Positions 5,332 to 11,191 of a stretch of DNA of 14,512 bases are shown here, piece by piece. The notes below the pieces were generated by a model. That model was not told where the DNA came from. It searched no databases and was given only the letters and a program-made list of their open reading frames with translations. Positions within the stretch are counted from its first letter, which is position 1. Every line of letters starts with the position of its first letter. The position numbers and the translations under genes are program-made. The stretch comes from Patescibacteria group bacterium (GTDB lineage Bacteria > Patescibacteria > Microgenomatia > Levybacterales > UBA12049): NCBI GenBank assembly GCA_023379465.1, contig JAMCTM010000024.1:1-14512 (forward strand), given 5' to 3'.

Positions 5332-5356
5332 CTCGCCTGGCTAAAGCCTTGGCGAG
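5332..5356. repeat. stable hairpin in the galU leader
   Basis: CTCGCC at 5332-5337 pairs with GGCGAG at 5351-5356, and inside them GGCT pairs with AGCC around a short loop. It lies between the predicted galU transcription start (about 5377) and the ATG at 5313. It is GC-rich in an AT-rich gap. It may be an interspersed hairpin repeat or a leader control element. Confidence 0.5.
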
Positions 5357-5383
5357 GCGGGCATTTGACTTTGACATTTTTTT

Positions 5384-5412
5384 ATTTTATCCTCTTCCCC
5401 TTTACATGTCAA
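5384..5412 (-). promoter_or_regulatory. promoter of galU
   Basis: On the minus strand a perfect TTGACA (5407-5412), 17-nt spacer, and TAAAAT (5384-5389). Initiation is expected near 5377. Its -35 box directly abuts the -35 box of the divergent secE promoter. Confidence 0.65.
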
Positions 5413-5429
5413 ATGCACTCTGGTAAAAT
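5401..5429 (+). promoter_or_regulatory. promoter of secE-nusG
   Basis: TTTACA (5401-5406, 5 of 6), 17-nt spacer, and TAAAAT (5424-5429) with an upstream TG (TGGTAAAAT). Initiation is expected near 5436, about 7 nt before the secE ATG at 5443. This placement argues against an upstream secE start at 5365, which would put the promoter inside the gene. Confidence 0.7.
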
Positions 5430-5442
5430 AACTGTTGAACTT

Positions 5443-5625
5443 ATGACTTTACCCGGTACCTTTTTGAGGGAAACAAAAGACGAATTAAAAAAGGTAACCT
5501 GGCCCAGCCAGAAAGAGGTGGTAAGGCTCACCATAGTTGTCATAATCGTCAGCGTAGCGGTGGGGCTTTTTATAGGAGGGCTAGATTTTATCTTTACAAA
5601 ATTAATAGGCTTAATTATTAGGTAG
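5443..5625 (+). CDS. secE: preprotein translocase subunit SecE
   Basis: This 60-residue protein is the essential clamp subunit of the SecYEG channel. The amphipathic N-terminal helix FLRETKDELKKVTWPSQKEV contains the family hallmark KVTWPS, followed by one transmembrane helix (about residues 26-50, LTIVVIIVSVAVGLFIGGLDF). The size is typical of the short single-span SecE. An in-frame ATG at 5365 would add 26 residues with no similarity to SecE and would enclose the promoter, so 5443 is preferred. nusG follows after 93 nt, the nearly universal pairing. No Shine-Dalgarno sequence is visible, and the leader is about 7 nt. Confidence 0.92.
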   Translation: MTLPGTFLRETKDELKKVTWPSQKEVVRLTIVVIIVSVAVGLFIGGLDFIFTKLIGLIIR

Positions 5626-5681
5626 CGGATAAATAATTTTTAATTTTTATTCAAATCTAAATTCTATAGTTTTAAAAAAGA

Positions 5682-5703
5682 CATTAAAAATTGATTAGAA
5701 ATT
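5682..5703 (+). repeat. 22-bp AT-rich spacer repeat, copy 1 (before nusG)
   Basis: This segment, beginning CATTAAAAATTGATTAG, matches 10218-10239 at 20 of 22 positions. Both copies lie in noncoding spacers directly upstream of a translation-apparatus gene (nusG and rplA). Low complexity weakens the significance. Confidence 0.4.
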
Positions 5704-5718
5704 AAGAAGTTTAAGATT

Positions 5719-6294
5719 ATGGATACGCAGACAACAACTGTGGAACAAACAAAAACAGACACGGATCAAACCGCGGCCAAGTGGTATATCGTGCATACCT
5801 ACTCCGGACATGAGGATAGCGTGGCAAAGGCCTTAAAACAGCGCATCCAAAGCTTGGGGTTTGAGGATAGGATATTTGATATTATTGTTCCCACCAGAAA
5901 CACGATAAAGGTAACGCAGGGGAAAAAGGAAAACGTAAAGGAAAAAATCTTTCCGGGCTATGTTATCGTAAAAATGGTCCTAGACGACGAGTCCTGGCTT
6001 TTGGTCAGAACAACCCAGGGGGTTACCTCTTTTATAGGGGCGGGCAACAAACCAACGCCGATTTCCGAGAAAGAAGTCGAGGCAATCCAAAAATTTGCCA
6101 AGATAGAAGAACCTCTTTATAAAACAGCCTTTTCTAAAGGCGAGGCGGTTAAGATTACCGATGGTCCTTTTGCCGAATTTTTGGGAACAATTGACGAGAT
6201 AGACGAAGCGAAAGGCAAGTTAAAAATTCTGGTTTCAATCTTTGGGCGGGAAACCCCTGTTGAATTGGATTTTTTACAGGTTAAAAAAATATGA
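5719..6294 (+). CDS. nusG: transcription termination/antitermination factor NusG
   Basis: This 191-residue protein binds the RNA polymerase clamp and couples transcription to Rho or ribosomal S10. A Thr/Gln-rich stretch of about 20 residues precedes the NGN domain (about 21-130), which includes KWYIVHTYSGHE and the conserved KEKIFPGYVIVKM. The C-terminal KOW domain (about 138-191) has GEAVKITDGPFAEFLGTIDE and ends FGRETPVELDFLQVKKI. Domain order and length are normal. It is preceded by secE, as usual, but is followed not by rplK but by an unknown gene whose ATG overlaps the nusG TGA (ATGA). The start context lacks a clear Shine-Dalgarno site. Confidence 0.95.
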   Translation: MDTQTTTVEQTKTDTDQTAAKWYIVHTYSGHEDSVAKALKQRIQSLGFEDRIFDIIVPTRNTIKVTQGKKENVKEKIFPGYVIVKMVLDDESWLLVRTTQGVTSFIGAGNKPTPISEKEVEAIQKFAKIEEPLYKTAFSKGEAVKITDGPFAEFLGTIDEIDEAKGKLKILVSIFGRETPVELDFLQVKKI

Positions 6295-6917
6295 GCAAAA
6301 CAGAACTACTTCAGCCTTCACTTCCGATTGACCGCCGCATGGAATTTCTCGAAAGAGAAAATGCGGTATTGGGGACGGATAACGCCGAGCGGATACGAAT
6401 CTTAACCATGCAAAGAGAATTTTATTCTCGTTTGACCGATTGTATGGGAGGGCCGCCGACAGCCGAGGAAATCAAGGCTTTACCGGACGATGAAGTAAAC
6501 GCCATAACACATTCTTTGGGGCTTGAGGTAGGAGAAAGACTAAGAAGAGGACATACCTCTACCGGAACCTACGTGGTGAGATCAAAAGAGGGGCGGCTTT
6601 TTGACGGACCGGCCGAAAGCTTCCCGGACGCGGGGCGCCGGGCGCTTATTTATAACGCGGCTACTGCCTTAAACCAGGGACCGGAAATAGAAGTATTTAT
6701 CAACGGCGAATTAGATATTAGGCGCAGACATCGCACGCTTGGAGAAAGAACTCTTCATCCACGGAGCCAGGCCTACGAGGTAAGCATTAGAGGAACCAGC
6801 TTACTTAGAAGAAGAGAGCAGGTGTGCCATTCTCCCGAGGAGGCGGCAGAACGGGGACAAAGGAAACTTGACGCCATCCGAAAAGAAATCGCCAGAATAG
6901 GAAACGGCCAGCCCTAA
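6291..6917 (+). CDS. unknown 208-aa protein translationally coupled to nusG
   Basis: The ATG overlaps the nusG stop codon by 4 nt (ATGA), so ribosomes finishing nusG can reinitiate here. The protein is soluble, highly charged and Arg/Glu-rich, with no signal peptide or membrane span. The N-terminal third is probably helical (residues 14-50, then PTAEEIKALPDDEVNAITHSL). The middle, from about residue 90 (TGTYVVRSKEGRLFDGP through EIEVFINGELDIRRRHR), looks like alternating strands around one helix. The C-terminus (SPEEAAERGQRKLDAIRKEI) is a charged helix. A single Cys pair (51, 181) is not arranged as a metal site. I recognise no family. Its base composition matches the neighbouring core genes, so it looks native. 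A role linked to transcription or ribosome assembly is only suggested by its position. Confidence 0.75.
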   Translation: MSKTELLQPSLPIDRRMEFLERENAVLGTDNAERIRILTMQREFYSRLTDCMGGPPTAEEIKALPDDEVNAITHSLGLEVGERLRRGHTSTGTYVVRSKEGRLFDGPAESFPDAGRRALIYNAATALNQGPEIEVFINGELDIRRRHRTLGERTLHPRSQAYEVSIRGTSLLRRREQVCHSPEEAAERGQRKLDAIRKEIARIGNGQP

Positions 6918-6942
6918 GACTTAAGATAGGTTTTAATAATTT

Positions 6943-7923
6943 CTAGTCTAAATAATCCCGCAGATGAACGCTGCTGCCAAATTCCCTTAGCTTCTCGAGG
7001 ATTTCCGCCACAATTTTATTTGCGCGCTGCCTGCTTATCCCCATTTCCCGGCCAATTGTCTCAAACGGCCTGGACCTTATACCGCCCAAACCAAAATACA
7101 ACTCTAAGATACGATATTGTTTTGGTGCAAGTATTGATTTGAGGGCTTTCCTAAACCCTTCATCCCTAATGCGGTTAATTACCTGCTGTTCAACTGGGGA
7201 TGCCGGATCAATAATAAAATCCGCCAGATTACTGTCTTCCTCCTCCCCCAAAACAACACCCTCTAAACTAATTGGCTTTTGAAAAGAAGCTTCCATATAG
7301 CGTTCAACCTTTTCAACCGGGACGCGGGTTTGCTCTGCGATCTCGCTAGAGCTTGGTTCCCGACCCGTCTCCCGCAGAAACCCATGATAAGAAGCCCTTA
7401 TCTTATTCATCTTTTGCGCCTCATCAACAGGCAAACGGACAGCCCTGGCCTTGTCATGCAATGCCTGCATAACAGCTTGCCGAATCCACAAAGCGCCGTA
7501 GGTTGAGAATTTAGATCCTTTCCTCCAATCGTATTTTTCAACCGCCCTTACTAACCCGATATTTCCTTCCTGAATTAAATCAAGTAAAGGCAAGCCCAGA
7601 TGCAAGTATTTCTTTGCTACGGCGACAACCAAACGCAGATTGCCTTCTATAAAACGCGATCTGGCCTCCCTTCCCTGCACGATTTCTTGTTGCAGTCTAT
7701 TCTTTTCCGGAGAATCAAAACCATTTTTATCTTGGAAATTCTGCAATCTGCCAAACGCTTCTCTGCCCCGCTCAATCGCCTGGGCGTAAGCTATCTCCTG
7801 CTGAGGACTCAGCAAGGGAAATTGGGAAATCTCGTTAAGATAAGAAGTGGTTGAGTCAGGCAATCTTTTGTCCCTTTCGGGCGGCGGCTCGTTTCTTCTG
7901 AGGGCTTCTTTTGACATTGACAT
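6943..7923 (-). CDS. rpoD: RNA polymerase sigma factor, sigma-70 family (RpoD-like)
   Basis: This 326-residue protein has a short disordered N-terminus, region 1.2 (SYLNEISQFPLLSPQQEIAY, 27-46), a non-conserved insert, and region 2 (about 90-160) with NLRLVVAVAKKY, DLIQEGNIGLVRAVEKYD and the -10-binding KFSTYGALWIRQAV. Region 3 spans about 165-215, the 3.2 finger about 225-240 (EEEDSNLADFI), and region 4 about 257-315 with the -35-binding helix-turn-helix (FETIGREMGISRQRANKI). The terminal LRDYLD matches primary sigma factors. It lacks region 1.1, as small RpoD proteins do. Primary versus alternative status cannot be settled from this window. It is monocistronic on the minus strand, with its own promoter and a leader of about 46 nt, and converges on the nusG-coupled gene. 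ATG codons at 7923 and 7917 are both possible starts. Confidence 0.92.
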   Translation of the reverse strand: MSMSKEALRRNEPPPERDKRLPDSTTSYLNEISQFPLLSPQQEIAYAQAIERGREAFGRLQNFQDKNGFDSPEKNRLQQEIVQGREARSRFIEGNLRLVVAVAKKYLHLGLPLLDLIQEGNIGLVRAVEKYDWRKGSKFSTYGALWIRQAVMQALHDKARAVRLPVDEAQKMNKIRASYHGFLRETGREPSSSEIAEQTRVPVEKVERYMEASFQKPISLEGVVLGEEEDSNLADFIIDPASPVEQQVINRIRDEGFRKALKSILAPKQYRILELYFGLGGIRSRPFETIGREMGISRQRANKIVAEILEKLREFGSSVHLRDYLD

Positions 7924-7975
7924 AAGACTTATGCAAATAAGATAAAGGGCTTATTTCGCCCCAATCGCAACGGCT

Positions 7976-8004
7976 ATTATATAAAAGCAAAAATTATTTC
8001 GCAA
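7976..8004 (-). promoter_or_regulatory. promoter of the sigma factor gene
   Basis: Minus-strand TTGCGA (7999-8004), 17-nt spacer, and perfect TATAAT (7976-7981). Initiation is expected near 7969, leaving about 46 nt of leader. Within the leader GGGC and GCCC can pair around a 7-nt loop. No Shine-Dalgarno sequence precedes the ATG. Confidence 0.6.
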
Positions 8005-8081
8005 CAAGCCCCGCCACCTCACCATAGTAAAATGTGAAATTTACGGGGGGAAATAACAAAATAAGCTGTCAGTTATTTTTG

Positions 8082-8090
8082 TGGTAAAAT
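8082..8090 (+). promoter_or_regulatory. possible extended -10 for the GT-C-like gene
   Basis: TGGTAAAAT matches the extended -10 seen at secE. No convincing -35 lies 16-18 nt upstream. Initiation near 8097 would leave a leader of about 41 nt before GTG 8138. Nothing else is evident in 8005-8137 apart from this element. Confidence 0.35.
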
Positions 8091-8137
8091 CAACTTAGAG
8101 AAGAAGCTCTATAAAGATTACTTTCTAGCAACCATTT

Positions 8138-9667
8138 GTGATGACAACAAAACGCCTGGACATGCTTCTTAAAAAACATGCAAACATAGCTTTATTTTCT
8201 GTACTGTTAATTTTCATAGCGATTGCAACATATAACTTAGATAACATTCCGGCAGATTGGTTCGGAGACATTTCGATTGTAAACTCTTATGTAATATCTG
8301 TGCTTTCCGGACAATTTCCTTTTTACTTTTCTACTTCCGGCGGTCCATTTTATATGTATTTAATTTCACCGTTCGTATCATTGTTTGGTATATCATACCT
8401 AACATATAAATACTTATCCGTAGCTTGCGGGGTTATGGGACTAGTGGCAATTTATCTTTTTTCTAAGCAAGTTGCGCCCATGCGGATTGCTATTCTTACG
8501 ACACTGCTTACGGCATTATCTTTTTGGTACCTGGTCTGGGCGAGATTGGGTAACTACAACATTATATCTCCGCTTATCACTGCGTTAATGATGTACTTTT
8601 TTATAAAATACTTAGAAAAACACAAGTTAAAATGGCTCGCGTTGGGTATTTTTTGCTCCTGTCTCGGTTTATTTACTTATGTTGGTGTTTTTTTACTGCC
8701 GATAGTGCTTCTGGTATTAGTTTGTTGGGACATGGTAATCCGAAATAAGAGGTTTGACCCTAAGAGGGTTGGGCTCATTCTTTTATTGTATTTTCCAGGG
8801 TTTATCTTATTTGCCTTACTTGTACTTCATGACCCAGCTGGTTTCACAAACGGGTACATAGGCAGCAAAATAGTAAATAATGAAACATTGTCTGCTCAAA
8901 AGGCTATTCCTCGTTTATTGACAAATGCTTTCCGTACGTTACTTATGCTTCATGTTGAAGGAGACATTGTGTTTCGTTGGAACGTCTCTAAGGCACCTTT
9001 GCTCGATTGGCTAAGCGGAATATTTGTTATTATTGGATTTATCATTTGCGTTCTCAAAGAAAAAAAGTATTTGCCATACTTATTGCTGCCGCTTATATTA
9101 TTACCTATTCCATCAATCTTGCCCGGAAATCCCCCTGTTGAAATACCAAGCAGTTCCCGCACTATGGCAATTATTCCTTTTATATTTCTCTTTGTCGCGT
9201 ATGGACTTGATTACTCAGCCCGCTTTATAAAAACACGATTCGGGATAAAATGGAGTATTTTTTTAGTGGTAATTTCAATTACAATTATCGGTTACCTGAA
9301 CCTATACAACTATTTTGTCCGCTACCCAACGCAACTGCCGAACGAAAACGTGTCATTTGGTAAAGAAATCGCACGCTATATTGACCAGCAACATACCGAT
9401 ATTCCTGTTTATTTACCCTCTTTAGGCTGGGGGGAATGGGGACAGCCAAGCTATAATAGCATCTACTACTCATTAAAATACAAAAAAAGAAACATTATTA
9501 ACGGTTTACCTGAATGTAGCCACGCAAATACCTCCGCATTTGTGATTATATTTGACCCAGCCGATATTAAACAAATAAACTACATGAAAACTTGTTTTCC
9601 AACCGCAACAGAACAATTACATACAAAAATCGGACAAAGGATTTTTATTTCAATGTATAAAATTTAA
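8138..9667 (+). CDS. polytopic membrane protein, probable GT-C-fold glycosyltransferase (PMT/ArnT-like)
   Basis: This 509-residue protein has one N-terminal helix (about 17-33), a first extracytoplasmic loop with Asp40 and Asp44 (PADWFGDISIVNSYVIS), then about ten further hydrophobic spans up to about residue 390, and a soluble C-terminal domain of roughly 115 residues. This layout, with acidic residues in the first loop, is that of lipid-linked-sugar-dependent GT-C enzymes (PMT, ArnT and relatives), which transfer sugars from polyprenyl carriers outside the membrane. The exact substrate is unknown. The start is GTG 8138 or ATG 8141, and no Shine-Dalgarno sequence is visible. The gene is distinctly more AT-rich than flanking sigma and rplK genes and separates nusG from rplK, so it looks like an insertion into the ribosomal block. 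The 3' end is followed by a terminator-like hairpin. Confidence 0.72.
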   Translation: MMTTKRLDMLLKKHANIALFSVLLIFIAIATYNLDNIPADWFGDISIVNSYVISVLSGQFPFYFSTSGGPFYMYLISPFVSLFGISYLTYKYLSVACGVMGLVAIYLFSKQVAPMRIAILTTLLTALSFWYLVWARLGNYNIISPLITALMMYFFIKYLEKHKLKWLALGIFCSCLGLFTYVGVFLLPIVLLVLVCWDMVIRNKRFDPKRVGLILLLYFPGFILFALLVLHDPAGFTNGYIGSKIVNNETLSAQKAIPRLLTNAFRTLLMLHVEGDIVFRWNVSKAPLLDWLSGIFVIIGFIICVLKEKKYLPYLLLPLILLPIPSILPGNPPVEIPSSSRTMAIIPFIFLFVAYGLDYSARFIKTRFGIKWSIFLVVISITIIGYLNLYNYFVRYPTQLPNENVSFGKEIARYIDQQHTDIPVYLPSLGWGEWGQPSYNSIYYSLKYKKRNIINGLPECSHANTSAFVIIFDPADIKQINYMKTCFPTATEQLHTKIGQRIFISMYKI

Positions 9668-9691
9668 ATTTAGCACCTGAGGTTTAATCTG

Positions 9692-9727
9692 CCGCAAATA
9701 CGCATGAGACTTGCGGGTGTTGTTTTT
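9692..9727 (+). terminator. probable intrinsic terminator after the GT-C-like gene
   Basis: CCGCAA (9692-9697) pairs with TTGCGG (9711-9716) across a 13-nt loop, followed by GTGTTGTTTTT. The T-rich tail coincides with the weak -35 box of rplK. The loop is longer than usual, so strength is uncertain. Confidence 0.45.
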
Positions 9728-9748
9728 GAAATCGGGTTTTGCTAAAAT
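9720..9748 (+). promoter_or_regulatory. promoter of rplK, predicting a leaderless mRNA
   Basis: TTGTTT (9720-9725), 17-nt spacer, and TAAAAT (9743-9748) with upstream TG (TGCTAAAAT). ATG 9755 is 6 nt beyond, exactly the rpmG arrangement. It also decides between the two possible starts: ATG 9749 touches the -10 and would precede transcription initiation. Confidence 0.6.
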
Positions 9749-9754
9749 ATGGGT

Positions 9755-10177
9755 ATGGCAAAAAAAATAAAAACACTTATTAAACTTAATATTAAGGCGG
9801 GCGAGGCAACTCCTGCTCCCCCTGTAGGGCCTGCGCTTGGACAGCATGGACTGCCGATTATGGAGTTTATTAAGGCCTTTAACGACAAAACAGCCGACCA
9901 GAAAGGCACGATTATTCCGGCGGTCATCACAGTGTACCAGGATCGCACATTCTCCTTTATTATCAAAAAGCCTCCGGTTGCCGAAATGATTAAAAAAGCG
10001 CTTCGTCTTGAAAAAGGATCGCCAAAACCGGGCAGGGAGCAATCGGGCAAACTAAGCATGGATCAGGCGCGGGAAATCGCCCGGGCAAAATTGGATGATT
10101 TAAACACGGAGAATATTGAACAGGCGGCAAGAATCGTTTTAGGAACAGCAAGATCAATGGGAATACAGGCAGAATAA
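9755..10177 (+). CDS. rplK: large subunit ribosomal protein uL11
   Basis: This 140-residue protein forms the base of the GTPase-associated centre on 23S rRNA. The N-terminal domain has the hallmark [20 protein letters not shown] and the second stretch [21 protein letters not shown]. The C-terminal rRNA-binding domain runs from about residue 75 to the end ([19 protein letters not shown]). Length is standard. Start 9755 (ATGGCAAAA) is preferred over 9749 because of the promoter position and because family members begin MAKK. rplA follows after 98 nt, the usual L11-L1 pair. The link to nusG has been lost through intervening genes. Confidence 0.95.
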   Translation: MAKKIKTLIKLNIKAGEATPAPPVGPALGQHGLPIMEFIKAFNDKTADQKGTIIPAVITVYQDRTFSFIIKKPPVAEMIKKALRLEKGSPKPGREQSGKLSMDQAREIARAKLDDLNTENIEQAARIVLGTARSMGIQAE

Positions 10178-10217
10178 ATAATTTGAAATAATTTAATTTT
10201 TTAAAAAAACATTTGGC

Positions 10218-10239
10218 CATTAAAAATTGAGTAAAAATT
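10218..10239 (+). repeat. 22-bp AT-rich spacer repeat, copy 2 (before rplA)
   Basis: This segment matches 5682-5703 at 20 of 22 positions. The rest of the 98-nt rplK-rplA gap is A/T homopolymer-like sequence with no visible promoter. It ends in the rplA Shine-Dalgarno site. Confidence 0.4.
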
Positions 10240-10263
10240 TTAAATTAAAAATTAAAAATTCTC

Positions 10264-10271
10264 CGAAGGAG
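10264..10271 (+). promoter_or_regulatory. strong Shine-Dalgarno site of rplA
   Basis: GAAGGAGG lies 4 nt before ATG 10276, complementary to the 3' end of 16S rRNA. It fixes the rplA start and the presence of the long N-terminal extension, and contrasts with the SD-less starts of rpmG, secE, nusG and rplK. Confidence 0.85.
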
Positions 10272-10275
10272 GTTT

Positions 10276-11124
10276 ATGGGTAAGATAAGAATCAGAACAT
10301 TAGGCTCGGAAGGTCTGGAAGAACAGGAAAAAAAGAAAATAAAAGAAAAAAAAGAGCAGAAAAAGGCCGCTCATCTTGCCGGCATGAAAGACAGTCAGCG
10401 GGTTATGCCTGCCGAATCATCGCAAGAAGGGCTGAAAAAGGAAAACGTTAAGGAAGCAGGAGAAACGGGCGAAGAAAAACCAAAGAAAAAATTAGGGGTT
10501 AAATCCCTAAAAAAGAAACCGCGGGGAAAGAAATACAGCCTTTCGGCAAAGCTGGTTGACAAAACCAAAACCTATGATGTCCTCGACGGCTTAAAATTAC
10601 TGAATAAAATAAAGTTCTCCCGGTTTGACGAAACAGTTGAACTTCACCTCACTACAGCCCAAACCGGAATCTCAGGAAGCATAACGCTTCCCCACGGCAG
10701 CGGAAAATCAATCAAAATAAAGATTGCCAGCCCTTCCAAAGATCCAAAAGGATTTGAAGAGCTGCTTGACGAACTGGAAAAAGGAAATTACGATTTTGAC
10801 ATGCTGTTAGCAACTCCGGATGCCATGGCTCACTTGGCAAAATACGCCAGATTCTTAGGGCCTAAGGGATTAATGCCTAATCCGAAAAACGGCACCGTAA
10901 CAAACGATCCGCAAAAGGTTGCCGAGCGGTTCGCCAAGGGAGAAATCTCGTTTAAAACAGAGGCAAAATTCCCCATTATCCATTTAGCCGTCGGCAGGAT
11001 GTCTTTCGGCGAAAAGAAGCTCTTGGAAAATATTCAGGAAGTAAGCAAAGCCATAACAGCAACCAAAGTGAAAAAAGCGGTTCTTAAATCCACCATGAGC
11101 CCGGGGATAAAAATCAGCTTCTAA
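10276..11124 (+). CDS. rplA: large subunit ribosomal protein uL1 with N-terminal extension
   Basis: At 282 residues this is about 50 longer than typical L1. Residues 1-85 are an extension that begins MGKIRIRTLGSEG and continues with Lys/Glu-rich, low-complexity sequence, probably disordered and RNA- or protein-binding. The L1 core runs from about residue 87 (YSLSAKLVDKTKTYDVLDGL). It includes the signature ARFLGPKGLMPNPKNGTVTN (191-210) and the C-terminal KAVLKSTMSPGIKI. L1 shapes the mobile stalk at the E site and often represses its own operon. The strong Shine-Dalgarno site confirms the start. An L1 with this kind of opening is one I associate with Microgenomates, which supports the proposed lineage. 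rplJ and rplL do not follow, as they commonly would. Confidence 0.93.
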   Translation: MGKIRIRTLGSEGLEEQEKKKIKEKKEQKKAAHLAGMKDSQRVMPAESSQEGLKKENVKEAGETGEEKPKKKLGVKSLKKKPRGKKYSLSAKLVDKTKTYDVLDGLKLLNKIKFSRFDETVELHLTTAQTGISGSITLPHGSGKSIKIKIASPSKDPKGFEELLDELEKGNYDFDMLLATPDAMAHLAKYARFLGPKGLMPNPKNGTVTNDPQKVAERFAKGEISFKTEAKFPIIHLAVGRMSFGEKKLLENIQEVSKAITATKVKKAVLKSTMSPGIKISF

Positions 11125-11150
11125 AATGCGAGGTATTACTGCTAATTTGC

Positions 11151-11179
11151 TTGACAATTAAAGCCTGTAGTGGTATAAG
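11151..11179 (+). promoter_or_regulatory. promoter of the DMT-type transporter gene
   Basis: Perfect TTGACA (11151-11156), 17-nt spacer, and TATAAG (11174-11179) with TG extension (TGGTATAAG). Initiation is expected near 11186, about 6 nt before the TTG codon at 11192, so this gene too would have almost no leader. Confidence 0.7.
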
Positions 11180-11191
11180 TTAGAAATTATT

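Noticed and set aside
5365..5442. 26-residue N-terminal extension of SecE
   Set aside because: The extension contains the secE promoter and the divergent galU promoter and has no SecE similarity.
9749..9754. Upstream ATG for rplK (adding Met-Gly)
   Set aside because: It directly follows the -10 box, so it would precede the transcription start. ATG 9755 also matches the family N-terminus.
9650..10220. Minus-strand frames opposite rplK
   Set aside because: They lie entirely across the rplK coding sequence and its promoter and have no recognisable domain.
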